64,000 nt of DNA, taken from Halomonas sp. NO4 (lineage in GTDB: Bacteria > Pseudomonadota > Gammaproteobacteria > Pseudomonadales > Halomonadaceae). The notes beneath the pieces are model-generated. The model saw nothing but the letters and a program-made list of their open reading frames with translations, made no database searches and was not told the origin of the DNA. Position 1 is the first letter of the stretch, and the number at the start of each line of letters is the position of its first letter. This document shows, piece after piece, positions 1 to 8,788 of this stretch. A program made the position numbers and the translations under genes. Location: positions 1 through 64,000 of the forward strand of contig NZ_WHMA01000011.1 in the NCBI RefSeq assembly GCF_010994375.1. The letters are read 5' to 3'.

Positions 1-232
1 ACCTGGCATGGCGGCGGTTGTTCGAAACCGCCAACCCATCGGAGGAAGCGTGGCTGCGTGGCTGCGTGTCGCGATAAGCGCAGATCAACAGCAGATGCCA
101 ACTTAGCCACAGGGAACCAGGGGGTGTTTCAGCCTCGCTTTCCGCCGTCGCCCCCAGTCGCTAGAATGGCAGGTTATCGTCAGACATCGGGCCTCGTGCC
201 CGTCACCCTACGCTGCAAGGATCCCGCGCCGC
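1..232. other. Region upstream of dnaX
   Basis: No convincing gene is seen. A perfect 7-bp hairpin (13-19 with 26-32) and a short tandem of gtggctgc near 50-70 are visible. A weak sigma70-like pair, TTTCCG (139-144) and TAGAAT (162-167) with 17-base spacing, could be the dnaX promoter. The 4.5S RNA gene often lies here in relatives, but its conserved GGAAGGAAGC core was not found. Confidence 0.35.
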
Positions 233-2167
233 ATGAGCTATCAGGTTCTGGCCCGCAAGTGGCGACCGCGCACCTTCCATGAGCTGGTCGGTCAGGAACA
301 CGTCCAGCGTGCGCTGGTGAACGCCCTGGACCAGGGGCGCCTGCACCATGCCTATCTGTTCACCGGCACCCGTGGCGTGGGCAAGACGACGCTCGCGCGC
401 ATTCTTGCCAAGTGCCTGAACTGCACGGCGAAGGGGCGCGGTGACGAGGGCGTGACCTCGACGCCCTGCGGCGAGTGCGCCAGCTGCCGCGCCATCGACG
501 AGGGGCGTTTCGTCGACCTGATCGAGGTCGACGCGGCCTCGCGTACCAAGGTGGAGGACACGCGCGAGCTGCTCGACAACGTGCAGTACGCGCCGACCCA
601 GGGGCGCTACAAGGTGTACCTCATCGACGAGGTGCACATGCTCTCCAGCCACAGCTTTAACGCGCTGCTCAAGACGCTGGAGGAGCCGCCGCCCCACGTG
701 AAGTTCCTGCTCGCCACCACCGACCCGCAGAAGCTGCCGGTCACGGTGCTGTCGCGCTGCCTGCAGTTCACCTTGAAGCACATGCCGCCGGAGCGCATCG
801 TCGGTTACCTGGCCAAGGTGCTCGAGGCGGAAGGGGTCGGCTACGAGGAGGATGCCCTGTGGCTGCTCGGCAAGGCCGCCGAGGGCTCCATGCGCGACGC
901 CATGAGCCTCACCGACCAGGCCATCGCCTTCGGCCAGGGCGAGGTGCGACACGCCGATGTCGCCGCCATGCTCGGCACCCTCGATCATCGCCATGTGCTG
1001 GCGCTGATCGAGGCGCTGGCCGAGGTGGACGCGGCCCGGCTGCTCGCCGAGGTGGCCGCCCTGGCCGAGCAGGGACCGGATTTTGCCGCCGTGCTCGACG
1101 ATGTCACTGGCGTCCTGCACCGCCTGGCCGTGGCGCAGATGGTGCCCGATGCCCTGGACAACGGTCACGGCGACCGCGACACCTTGCTGGCCCTGGCCAG
1201 CCGCTTCGCGGCCGAGGACATCCAGCTCTACTACCAGATCGGTATCCAGGGGCGCGGCGACATGGCCCATGCGCCGGACCTGCGCACGGCGCTGGAGATG
1301 ACCCTGCTGCGCATGCTGGCCTTCCGCCCCCAAGGCGTGCCCAAGCCGCCCCAGACCCCGCTGCCGATGCGCGGTGAAGAGACGAGCGGGGCGGGGCAGG
1401 CAACGCCCGCGCCGGGCAGCGACGTCACGCCGCGCGAGGGGCCGACGGCAGCCGAGGCGGCGTCGCCGGTGGCTGCCGCCCCGACGGGCCCCTCCACCAG
1501 CGATACCGCGGATGCTGCGCCATCTGACGCGCCCCGGGCACCGGTTTCGCCCGAGGCGGAAGTGCCGCCCTGGGAGCCGCTGCCGGAGGAAGCCGCTGTC
1601 GAGTCGATGGCCGCGGCCGAGCCGGCCGACGTCTCACTGCAGGACAGCGTTGCCCCAGAGCCCGCCGTCGAGTCCCCGGCCTCCCTCCCCGCGGAGCCCG
1701 CAGTGGCCGCACCCTCGGCGTCGCCGAGCGCTCCCGCGTCCGATGCGTCGACGGCCGGCCCGGGCTTCTCCCACGCCGACTGGCTCGAGCGCTTCGATGC
1801 CCTGGGCCTGGGCGGACTCACGCGCAACCTCGCCGCGCATTGCGTGGTCGAAGCCGATGACGGCGAACGGCTCACCCTGCGTCTCGACCCCTCCCAGGCG
1901 GCGATGAACGCCGAGGTGCACGTGCGGCGCATCGCGGAGGCCCTCGCCGCCATCGGAATCGCACGGCGTCTGGTCCTGGAGCCGGGGGAGCTGCCGGCCG
2001 GCGTCGAGACGCCGCGACAGCGCAGCGACCGCCTCGCGGCGGCCCGCCATGCCGAGGCGGTGGCGGCGCTCAACCGCGACCCCCACGTGCAGCAGCTGCA
2101 GCAAACCTTCGGAGCGCGGCTCGTCGAAGCCACGGTCAAACCCGCCGACACTGCCGCCAGTCAGTGA
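233..2167 (+). CDS. dnaX: DNA polymerase III subunit tau/gamma
   Basis: Clamp-loader ATPase that loads the sliding clamp and couples polymerases at the replication fork. The 644-residue product starts [12 protein letters not shown], typical of the family. The AAA+ Walker A is GTRGVGKT (45-52), the zinc cysteines are C64, C79, C82 and C85, Walker B is around 128-135, and the SRC motif is at 174-176. A Pro/Ala/Glu-rich linker of about 150 residues follows residue 370, and the C-terminal region resembles the tau domain that binds helicase and polymerase. I see no A-rich slippery heptamer like the E. coli frameshift site, so a gamma form, if any, would arise another way. It is first in the order dnaX-ybaB-recR, usual in gammaproteobacteria. 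Confidence 0.97.
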   Translation: MSYQVLARKWRPRTFHELVGQEHVQRALVNALDQGRLHHAYLFTGTRGVGKTTLARILAKCLNCTAKGRGDEGVTSTPCGECASCRAIDEGRFVDLIEVDAASRTKVEDTRELLDNVQYAPTQGRYKVYLIDEVHMLSSHSFNALLKTLEEPPPHVKFLLATTDPQKLPVTVLSRCLQFTLKHMPPERIVGYLAKVLEAEGVGYEEDALWLLGKAAEGSMRDAMSLTDQAIAFGQGEVRHADVAAMLGTLDHRHVLALIEALAEVDAARLLAEVAALAEQGPDFAAVLDDVTGVLHRLAVAQMVPDALDNGHGDRDTLLALASRFAAEDIQLYYQIGIQGRGDMAHAPDLRTALEMTLLRMLAFRPQGVPKPPQTPLPMRGEETSGAGQATPAPGSDVTPREGPTAAEAASPVAAAPTGPSTSDTADAAPSDAPRAPVSPEAEVPPWEPLPEEAAVESMAAAEPADVSLQDSVAPEPAVESPASLPAEPAVAAPSASPSAPASDASTAGPGFSHADWLERFDALGLGGLTRNLAAHCVVEADDGERLTLRLDPSQAAMNAEVHVRRIAEALAAIGIARRLVLEPGELPAGVETPRQRSDRLAAARHAEAVAALNRDPHVQQLQQTFGARLVEATVKPADTAASQ

Positions 2168-2198
2168 CCGCAATGATCCCAACACGAGAGGACTCACC

Positions 2199-2525
2199 AT
2201 GATGAAGGGTGGAATGGGCAACCTGATGAAGCAGGCCCAGGAGATGCAGGAAAAGATGCAGCAGGCCCAGGAAGAGGTCGCCAAGGCCGAAGTGACCGGC
2301 GAGGCCGGGGCCGGCATGATCAAGGTGACCATGAACGGTCGCCATGACGTCAGCAAGGTCGACATCGACCCCAGCGTCATGGAAGAGGACAAGGAGCTCC
2401 TCGAGGATCTGCTGGCGGCTGCCGTCAACGACGCCGTGCGCAAGGTCGAGGCCAATACCAAGGAGAAGATGGAGGAGGCCACGGCGGGGCTTAATCTGCC
2501 GCCGGGCTTCAAGATGCCTTTCTGA
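2199..2525 (+). CDS. ybaB: Nucleoid-associated protein YbaB/EbfC
   Basis: Small DNA-binding protein of the YbaB/EbfC family, 108 residues, usual family length. The chosen ATG at 2199 follows AGAGGA with good spacing; the reading frame is open further upstream only inside dnaX. It begins [14 protein letters not shown], has the Met/Gln-rich helical N-terminus and ends in the conserved [10 protein letters not shown] tail. It sits between dnaX and recR, 31 bases after dnaX, an arrangement conserved across bacteria and probably co-transcribed. Confidence 0.95.
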   Translation: MMKGGMGNLMKQAQEMQEKMQQAQEEVAKAEVTGEAGAGMIKVTMNGRHDVSKVDIDPSVMEEDKELLEDLLAAAVNDAVRKVEANTKEKMEEATAGLNLPPGFKMPF

Positions 2526-2677
2526 CTCGACTGAAACCGGCTGCGCTCGACCATGCGGCGTTAACAATCCTCTTAGAATGCTCATTTACAACCTGTAAAC
2601 TCCGCTTCTTCGAGGATTGTTGCCTTGCCTGACCATCGCTCGCTCGAGTTTCAGTACGAGCCAGCCAGAGACTATTT

Positions 2678-3283
2678 ATGAGTTTTTCTCCCCTCGTCGA
2701 GAAACTGATGGAGGCGCTGCGGGTGCTGCCGGGCGTTGGGCCCAAGACCGCCCAGCGCATGGCCATGCATCTGATCGAGCGTGACCGCGACGGTGGTCGG
2801 CGCCTCGTCGATGTTTTGGGTACGGCGCTGGAGCGGGTGGGCTACTGCGAGCGCTGCCGTACCCTCACCGAAGCGCCGCTGTGCACGCTGTGCGAGAGCA
2901 CGCGGCGCGACGACAGCGTGCTGTGCGTGGTGGAGTCGCCTGCCGACCAACTGGCCATCGAGGAGGCGGGCGGTTATCGCGGTCGCTATTTCGTGCTGCA
3001 CGGCCACCTCTCGCCGCTGGACGGCATCGGCCCCGAGGACATCGGCCTCGACCAGCTCGAGACGCGCGTGCGTGACGCCGGCGTGGAGGAGGTGATACTG
3101 GCCACCAACCCGACGGTGGAAGGCGAGGCCACGGCCCACTATATCGCTGCCCAGCTAGACCCTCACGGCGTGCGCCTCTCGCGGCTCGCCTATGGCGTGC
3201 CCATGGGCGGCGAGCTCGAGTACGTCGACGGCGGTACCCTGAGCCGCGCCTTCAACGGCCGCCTGCCGTTTCGCGGCGACTGA
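2678..3283 (+). CDS. recR: Recombination protein RecR
   Basis: RecR works with RecF and RecO to load RecA on gapped DNA. The 201-residue protein has the helix-hairpin-helix segment near 14-28 ([11 protein letters not shown]), a C4 zinc finger at C57, C60, C69 and C72, and a Toprim domain from about residue 80 (VVESPAD). Length and domain order are those of the family. The 152-base gap after ybaB may hold its own promoter, but no strong one is seen. Confidence 0.97.
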   Translation: MSFSPLVEKLMEALRVLPGVGPKTAQRMAMHLIERDRDGGRRLVDVLGTALERVGYCERCRTLTEAPLCTLCESTRRDDSVLCVVESPADQLAIEEAGGYRGRYFVLHGHLSPLDGIGPEDIGLDQLETRVRDAGVEEVILATNPTVEGEATAHYIAAQLDPHGVRLSRLAYGVPMGGELEYVDGGTLSRAFNGRLPFRGD

Positions 3284-3316
3284 TGCCGCTTCCCTCTCAT
3301 CCTGCCGGATAGAAGC

Positions 3317-4447
3317 ATGACCCTGACTCCCGAGATACGCTGGATCGACACCCCCGAGTCCCTCGACGCCGCTTGCGCCGAGGTGGCCGGGGCCGATGTC
3401 ATCGCCCTGGACACCGAGTTCTTCCGCGAGAAGACCTTCCACCCGGTGCCGGCGCTGATCCAGTTTACCGCCGGTGGCCCCGCCTACCTGGTGGACCTGC
3501 TCGCCCTCGACTGCACGACCGCTTTCCGTCGCCTGCTCGCCGAGGGGCCGCTCAAGCTGCTGCACGCCTCGAGCGAGGACCTCGAGGTCCTGGCGCGCTG
3601 GGCCGGGGTGCCGGTGGCGCCGCTGGTGGACACTCAGGTGGCCCAGGGGCTGCTCGGCGAGGACCCCGCCATGGGGTACCAGCGGCTGGTCGAGCACTGG
3701 ACCGGGGAGACCCTGCCCAAGGACGAGACCCGTTCCGACTGGCTGGCCCGCCCGCTCTCCGACTCGCAGCGCCTGTATGCGGCGCTGGACGTGACCTTCC
3801 TGCTGCAGGTGTGGGCGCAACAGCGCGCGGCGCTGGAGCGCCTGGGGCGCCTCGAGTGGCTCTTTGAAGACTGTCGCGAGCTGGTCGCCCAGGCGCTGCG
3901 CAGCGACGAGGCCGACGGCCAATGGTATCGTCGCCACCGCCAGCTATGGCGCCTGCCGCCACGCGGCATCGAGGCGTATCGGCTGCTGACCACCTGGCGC
4001 GAGGGCGAGGCCCGGCGGCGCAACCTGCCGCGAGGCTGGCTGGTCAACGACCGGGTGCTTTACGGCGTCGCCGAGCGCCTGCCCGAGAACCGCCACCAAC
4101 TCGCCGAGGTCGACGACATCAAGCCGAGCCTGATCAAGCGCGATGGCGACACCCTGCTGGCCCTGGTCAAGGAGGCTCGCCAACGCGATGCCGAGGCGCT
4201 GCCGGTCGCGCTGCCGTCGCCCATGGCGCCGGCCTTCAAGCGGCGCCTCAAGGCCCTCAAGGGGGTGGTGAATGCCGAGGCTGAGGCGCTCGGCCTGGCC
4301 CCCGAGGTGCTGCTGCGCCGCCGCGATCTGGAGGCCCTGGTGATGGCCGACCTGGCCGGCGAGGCCTTGCCGCTTCCCACCGGCTGGCGGGGCGAGCGCC
4401 TGGCCACCGAGCTGACCCGAGCCCTTGCCGAGGTGACCGACGAATGA
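3317..4447 (+). CDS. rnd: Ribonuclease D
   Basis: 3'-5' exoribonuclease of the DEDD superfamily that trims tRNA and other small RNA precursors. The 376-residue protein shows exonuclease motif I as D32-T-E34 (LDTEFFRE), further DEDD residues around 90-170, and a C-terminal helical region that fits HRDC domains (roughly 205-290 and 295-370). Length matches E. coli RNase D. Its stop overlaps the ycgL start (ATGA), so the two are translationally coupled. Confidence 0.95.
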   Translation: MTLTPEIRWIDTPESLDAACAEVAGADVIALDTEFFREKTFHPVPALIQFTAGGPAYLVDLLALDCTTAFRRLLAEGPLKLLHASSEDLEVLARWAGVPVAPLVDTQVAQGLLGEDPAMGYQRLVEHWTGETLPKDETRSDWLARPLSDSQRLYAALDVTFLLQVWAQQRAALERLGRLEWLFEDCRELVAQALRSDEADGQWYRRHRQLWRLPPRGIEAYRLLTTWREGEARRRNLPRGWLVNDRVLYGVAERLPENRHQLAEVDDIKPSLIKRDGDTLLALVKEARQRDAEALPVALPSPMAPAFKRRLKALKGVVNAEAEALGLAPEVLLRRRDLEALVMADLAGEALPLPTGWRGERLATELTRALAEVTDE

Positions 4448-4740
4448 CCGATGACAAACTGCTGTGCGAGATCTTCAAGAGTCCCCGCCGGGAGGAGATG
4501 TACCTCTACGTGGAGAAGCGGCATGGCCTGGTCGATGTGCCGGAGGCCTTGCTGGCGAAGTTCGGCGTACCGGTCTCGGCGATGACGCTGATCCTGACGC
4601 CCGAGAAGCGCCTGGCACGTGCCTGTGCCGCCGACATCATGGCGGCGATCCGAGACAAGGGCTACTACTTGCAGATGCCGCCGGCGCGGGAGGCCTACCT
4701 GCTGGATCTCTACCGGGCCCCCACCGAGGCGCGCTATTGA
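4444..4740 (+). CDS. ycgL: YcgL family protein
   Basis: Small conserved protein of unknown biochemical role, 98 residues, usual for the family. The N-terminus (LLCEIFKSPRREEMYLYVEK) and the C-terminal block with LQMPPAREAYLLDLYR are typical. It overlaps the end of rnd by four bases and is followed by ycgN. This rnd-ycgL-ycgN order is widely conserved in gammaproteobacteria, which suggests a shared RNA-related or cell-shape context, but no activity can be read from the sequence. Confidence 0.92.
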   Translation: MTDDKLLCEIFKSPRREEMYLYVEKRHGLVDVPEALLAKFGVPVSAMTLILTPEKRLARACAADIMAAIRDKGYYLQMPPAREAYLLDLYRAPTEARY

Positions 4741-4768
4741 GTCGCAGTCGGTGCGGCGAGGAGTGGTC

Positions 4769-5218
4769 ATGAGAGAACGCTTCTGGGAGCGCTTTTCCCT
4801 CGACGAACTCACCACCGAGGAGTGGGAAGCGCTGTGCGATGGCTGCGGCCAGTGCTGCCTGCTGAAGTTCCAGGATGACGATACCGGGGAGCTTGCCGTG
4901 CTGGGGGTCGCTTGCGAGCTGCTCGATACTCACAGCTGCCGCTGCAGCGACTATGACCACCGTTTCGAGCGCGTGCCGGACTGCACTCGGCTGACGCCCG
5001 AGCGCGTCGCCGAGTTTCGCTGGCTTCCCCACTCCTGTGCCTACCGCCGCCTCGCCGAAGGGCGCAAGCTGGCGCGCTGGCACCCGTTGCTCTCCGGCGA
5101 TCCCGAGCGCGTGCACCGCAAGGGCATCAGTGTGCGCAGCTTCGCCCTTTCTCAGCGCGATGTGCCGGAGGAGGAATACGAAGACCATATCATTGCCATC
5201 CTCCCTATTGACGACTGA
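4769..5218 (+). CDS. ycgN: YcgN family cysteine-cluster protein
   Basis: YcgN/UPF0260 protein, 149 residues from the ATG at 4769, which follows a GGCGAGGAG Shine-Dalgarno; the frame stays open further upstream across ycgL but that part has no family similarity. The Cys motif DGCGQCCLLK near residues 24-33, and further cysteines at CRCSDYDHR and CAYRR, match the YkgJ-type zinc/iron-chelate domain. Function is not established. It is the last gene of the rnd-ycgL-ycgN run. Confidence 0.92.
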   Translation: MRERFWERFSLDELTTEEWEALCDGCGQCCLLKFQDDDTGELAVLGVACELLDTHSCRCSDYDHRFERVPDCTRLTPERVAEFRWLPHSCAYRRLAEGRKLARWHPLLSGDPERVHRKGISVRSFALSQRDVPEEEYEDHIIAILPIDD

Positions 5219-5373
5219 CGTTTTTCATCCTGCGATTCAGCCTCCCTTCCCATGGCCGCCTGCGCCATCCGTTGCAATGCTTGATAGTGAACTGTAACAA
5301 AATGTTGATGAGTCGTTGCGACGGTAACGGCTGTCGGGCGTGAAGTGGGCAGAGTGGTCATAGGGGAGACGAC

Positions 5374-6084
5374 ATGAAAGGGTTCAAGAAACTGGCGTTG
5401 GGGGTGGCCATCGCTGCCATGGCGTCGTCAGCAGCCTGGGGGCAGTCGACCTCACAAGCGTCAGCCTGGAGAACGGATCCGCTTAGTGATGGTGAGCTGG
5501 AGCAGATCTACAACGACCTGATGTACGAGGGGGCCGTGCTGAGCAGGGCAGAGATACGGCTGCTGCTCGACTGGCTGGCGACCCGCGACGACCTGGAGCA
5601 ACTGCTGCTGCTCCAGCCGCCCGGGGCTGGCGGAACCGGGGGGACGGCTGCGGGTACCGGCGGTGGCGGCGAGGGCGGCGGTCTGGTGGCCGTGGCCGAT
5701 GATGCGCCCGGCGACGGCGGTGACAACGGCGACGGCGGTGATAACGGCGACGGCGGTGACAACGGCGACGGCGGTGATAACGGCGACGGCGGTGATAACG
5801 GCGACGGCGGTGATAACGGCGACGGTGGCGATAACGGCGACGGCGGCGATAATGGCAACGGCGGCGATAATGGCAACGGCGGCGGCACTGGCGGCGGTAG
5901 CAGTGGCGGCGGCTCTGGCGGCGGTGGCAGTGGTGGCTCCGGCGGCAGCGGTGGTTCCGGTTCCGGCGGTGGCGGTACTGGTGGCTCCGGCGGTAGCGGT
6001 GGCTCTGGCGGCGGTGGCAGCGGCAGCTCTGGCGGCGGCGGTGCCGGTGGCGGCACGGGGGGTGGCGCCGGCGGCGGTACCTGA
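5374..6084 (+). CDS. Exported Gly/Asp-repeat low-complexity protein
   Basis: I do not recognise this gene. The 236-residue product starts with a clear signal peptide (MKGFKKLALGVAIAAMASSAAWG), then about 70 ordinary residues with Asp/Glu-rich helices (EQIYNDLMYEG, RAEIRLLLDWL). From about residue 113 it becomes nine hexapeptide repeats (eight G-D-G-G-D-N, then G-N-G-G-D-N) and a Gly/Ser-rich tail to the end. The repeat is acidic and could bind cations or form a flexible surface tether; that is inference. It starts 155 bases after ycgN with a GGGGAG ribosome site and ends at a strong bidirectional hairpin. Confidence 0.75.
   Translation: MKGFKKLALGVAIAAMASSAAWGQSTSQASAWRTDPLSDGELEQIYNDLMYEGAVLSRAEIRLLLDWLATRDDLEQLLLLQPPGAGGTGGTAAGTGGGGEGGGLVAVADDAPGDGGDNGDGGDNGDGGDNGDGGDNGDGGDNGDGGDNGDGGDNGDGGDNGNGGDNGNGGGTGGGSSGGGSGGGGSGGSGGSGGSGSGGGGTGGSGGSGGSGGGGSGSSGGGGAGGGTGGGAGGGT
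5710..5871 (+). repeat. 18-bp coding tandem repeat, nine units
   Basis: Nine consecutive 18-bp units of the type ggc-gac-ggc-ggt-gat-aac encode G-D-G-G-D-N. The first six units differ mainly at the gac/gat codon. The last three drift (ggt/ggc swaps, aac for gac). Near identity at the DNA level suggests recent slippage expansion. Confidence 0.93.
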
Positions 6085-6105
6085 GCTGACCCCGAACCAG
6101 TGAGA

Positions 6106-6137
6106 GCAAGCGCCCCGGCATCGGCCGGGGCGCTTGC
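6106..6137. terminator. Bidirectional hairpin terminator
   Basis: A perfect 14-bp inverted repeat (6106-6119 with 6124-6137, loop atcg) lies between the convergent Gly/Asp-repeat gene and oligopeptidase B. No clear T-run follows, so termination may be partial or Rho-assisted. Confidence 0.7.
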
Positions 6138-6163
6138 GTCGGGGGCTATCCCTCGCGGCGGGA

Positions 6164-8290
6164 CTAGCCTTCGCGTCGCTCCAGTCCCAGCGCCCAGAGG
6201 ATGAAGGCGTCCTGGCGGGCGTTGTCGTGCCACGCCTTGAAGCGCCCCGAAGCGCCGCCGTGGCCGGCGGCCATGTCGGTCCTGAGCAGTACCGGGCCCC
6301 GGGCGGTACCCATCTCGGTGAGGCGCGCGTAAAGCTTGGCGGGTTCCCAGTAGGGCACGCGGGTATCGTGCCAGCTGCCCTGCAGGAAGAGGCTGGGCCA
6401 GGGTTGGGCGGTCAGGTTGTCCAGCGGCGAGTAGGCGCGAATGCGCCGGCGGATATCGGGTTCGTTGGGGTTTCCCCACTCCGTGTACTCGGCGGTGGTG
6501 AGGGGCAGGTCGGGATTCTCCATGGTGCGCAGCACGTCGACGAAGGGCACGTCGAGCACGGCGGCACAGAAGGCGGTGGGGGCCAGGTTAAGGCTGGCGC
6601 CCACCAGCAGGCCGCCGGCGCTGGCGCCGTAGGCGGCGATGCGCTCGCCGTCGCTGATGCCGGTCTCCACCAGGGCATTGCGGGCGGCGAGAAAGTCTTG
6701 AAAGCTGTTTTCCTTGTGTTCCAGCTTGCCGGCCAGGTACCAGGGCTCGCCGCGGTCGCCGCCGCCGCGCACGTGAGCCACGGCGAAGGCCGCACCGCGG
6801 GCGAGCAGTTCCAGGCGCGCCACCGAGAACCAGGGGTCGAGCACCTCGCCGTAGGCGCCGTAGCCGTAGAGCAGGGTGGGCAGGGGGTGGCCGACGCGGT
6901 CGGCGCGCATCACCACCGAGACGGGAATCCGCTCGCCGTCGTGGGCGGTGGCCCAGAGGCGCTCGCAGGCGAGCTGCTCGGGGTGCAGGTCGCCATGCAC
7001 CGGCTGGCGCTTGAGCAGGCGGCGCTCGCCGCTGTCCAGATCGTGCTCGATCCAACTGGCCGGCATCACGAAGGATTCCTCGCGCAGCCGCAGCCGCCGG
7101 CTGTCGAAATGGGGCATGTCGCCCAGTGCCAGACTGCAGGGCGTCTCGGGCAGGGGCAGGCGGGCGTCGCGGGTGATGGCATGCCCGGCGTCGAGTTCCA
7201 GCACGCGCAGGTGCACCTGCGCCTCCTGATGGTCCCGCTCCGTGGCCACCAGCCCCCAGGCGAAGGCATCCACCCCCTCCAGTGTCACCTCGTCACGATG
7301 GGTGATCAGTCCTTTCCAGCTCGCTGCCGAGGGCGTGGCATCCAGGGCGGCCTCGTCCACCACGTCGAGGCGAAAGTGCACGGCCTGGCGGTTGTGCAGC
7401 ACATAGAAGTGGCCCGGGCGATGATCCAGGGAATACTCCACGCCACGCTCGCGGGGCCGGAAGCAGCGGGGCGGAGTGACCGGCGCAAGGGCGGGAATCA
7501 GGTGGCACTCGCTGGTGTCCTTGGACGCGCTCTCCAGCACCAGCCAGGCCCGGGAGCGGGTCTTGCCCAGGCCCAGCCAGAATTCCGGGTCCTCCTCGCG
7601 CAGCACCAGGGTCGGCTCGCCGGCGCGGCCGTCGGCCAGCGGCAGGCGCCATACGCTCGCCGGTCGCTGGGTGGCGTCATAGCGAGTGAAGAGCAGGGTA
7701 GTGTTGTCTTCCGCCCAGGTCAGCTCCGGCCCGATGGCGTCGAGCAGGGCCCGGGGCTCGCCGTCGGGCAGGGCCTGGAGGTAGAGCGTGTAGGTCTCGT
7801 CGCCGCGAGTGTCCTCCGTCCACGCCAGCCACTGCTCGTTCGGCGACAGCGCCATGTCGCCGATCTCCAGAAAGTCATGGGCCTCGGCGCGGGCCTGCAG
7901 GTCGAGGAAGCGCTCGGTGGCCGCCGAGTGCCCATTGGGATGGCGCCACCACACCGGGTAGTCGGCGTCGGCGGCGGTCTCGCTCCAGTAGGTGAAGTGA
8001 TCCAGCGGGGTGCGCAACCCATGCACGGCCAGCTCACGGCGGGCCAGGTGGCCGTGGTAGAGGCGCTCGACCAGTCCTTCCAGGGGCGCGAACCACTCTG
8101 AGGACTCGCAGTTGGCAGCCTCCAGGAAGGCGGCGACCTCGGGATCGTCGCGGTTCTCCAGCCAGTGCCAGGCGGGATCGGCCGGACGACGGAAACGGGT
8201 CACGGGGGCGTTGGCATCCGGATGATGCGGCGGCTGTGCTTTCATGGTGGCAGGTGTACCATACTGGGATTGAGTATTAGCGATTTCCAT
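6164..8290 (-). CDS. ptrB: Oligopeptidase B (prolyl oligopeptidase family, S9A)
   Basis: Serine peptidase that cleaves short peptides after basic residues. The product is up to 708 residues. The N-terminal half is the seven-blade propeller; the C-terminal catalytic domain carries YGYGAYG, the nucleophile motif G-A-S-A-G-G and the catalytic His in AAGHGGASGR. Two starts are possible: 8290 (708 residues) and the internal ATG at 8245 (MKAQPPHH, 693 residues, closer to the usual length). Neither has a strong ribosome site. The acidic pocket typical of oligopeptidase B rather than prolyl oligopeptidase was not checked residue by residue. Confidence 0.93.
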   Translation of the reverse strand: MEIANTQSQYGTPATMKAQPPHHPDANAPVTRFRRPADPAWHWLENRDDPEVAAFLEAANCESSEWFAPLEGLVERLYHGHLARRELAVHGLRTPLDHFTYWSETAADADYPVWWRHPNGHSAATERFLDLQARAEAHDFLEIGDMALSPNEQWLAWTEDTRGDETYTLYLQALPDGEPRALLDAIGPELTWAEDNTTLLFTRYDATQRPASVWRLPLADGRAGEPTLVLREEDPEFWLGLGKTRSRAWLVLESASKDTSECHLIPALAPVTPPRCFRPRERGVEYSLDHRPGHFYVLHNRQAVHFRLDVVDEAALDATPSAASWKGLITHRDEVTLEGVDAFAWGLVATERDHQEAQVHLRVLELDAGHAITRDARLPLPETPCSLALGDMPHFDSRRLRLREESFVMPASWIEHDLDSGERRLLKRQPVHGDLHPEQLACERLWATAHDGERIPVSVVMRADRVGHPLPTLLYGYGAYGEVLDPWFSVARLELLARGAAFAVAHVRGGGDRGEPWYLAGKLEHKENSFQDFLAARNALVETGISDGERIAAYGASAGGLLVGASLNLAPTAFCAAVLDVPFVDVLRTMENPDLPLTTAEYTEWGNPNEPDIRRRIRAYSPLDNLTAQPWPSLFLQGSWHDTRVPYWEPAKLYARLTEMGTARGPVLLRTDMAAGHGGASGRFKAWHDNARQDAFILWALGLERREG

Positions 8291-8341
8291 ACTGCACGGC
8301 GATACCCGGCAGGGCTAGCCGTGATGCGTTGAGAGGTGTCG

Positions 8342-8779
8342 ATGCTGACGTCGGATTCGATGACCCTACTATGGCTGACCTACGTGGGTTTGTCGCTGGT
8401 CGTGCTGCTGACCGGCTACCTGGGCCTGGCCTTTCTGCCGCGCCTGCTGCGTTTGCCGATCACCTGGGCGGTGGCCGGGATCCTGTGGATACCCACGCGC
8501 TTCCGCCTGCCGCTGATCGAGGAGGGCGAGTTCTATACCGGTCTGGCGCCGGCGGTGGTGGTGGCCAGCGTGGCCTTCCTGGAGCGCAATACCGAGGTGC
8601 TGCTCTCCGCCGGGCTGCTGGTGGCTGCCGGTGCCGGTCTGGGGGTGGCGCTGGGCCTGCTGCAGTGGTGGGCCTTCCGCACCCCCGAGGAGCCTGACGG
8701 CCCGGAACGTCGTTCGTCTCGGGACGACAAGGGGCCCGCCTCGGCGGCGCGAGGGCGTCGGGAGCCGGTAATCGGCTAG
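8342..8779 (+). CDS. Small hypothetical membrane protein
   Basis: Not assigned to a named family. The ATG at 8342 follows GAGAGG with six bases spacing and is preferred to the GTG at 8336; the product is 145 residues. It has a first hydrophobic segment near residues 8-30, a second broad one around 70-110 and a charged Arg/Asp-rich C-terminal tail. It ends nine bases before the von Willebrand A gene, so the pair is probably one transcript and the two proteins may act in the same membrane process. Confidence 0.7.
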   Translation: MLTSDSMTLLWLTYVGLSLVVLLTGYLGLAFLPRLLRLPITWAVAGILWIPTRFRLPLIEEGEFYTGLAPAVVVASVAFLERNTEVLLSAGLLVAAGAGLGVALGLLQWWAFRTPEEPDGPERRSSRDDKGPASAARGRREPVIG

Positions 8780-8788
8780 GGAGCCACC

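Noticed and set aside
1-160. Possible 4.5S (SRP) RNA gene upstream of dnaX
   Set aside because: The region has a hairpin and the expected position, but the conserved GGAAGGAAGCAGCC core and long pairing of ends are not found.
233-2167. Programmed frameshift in dnaX to make gamma
   Set aside because: No A-AAA-AAG type slippery run or similar was seen in the linker region.
5508-6479. Proline-rich minus-strand frame of 323 codons
   Set aside because: Its Pro repeats are the mirror of the Gly/Asp repeat, and it runs across a terminator into the oligopeptidase gene.
6134-8101. 655-codon plus-strand open frame
   Set aside because: It is antisense to oligopeptidase B, has the composition of a shadow of a high-GC gene, and shows no family motif.
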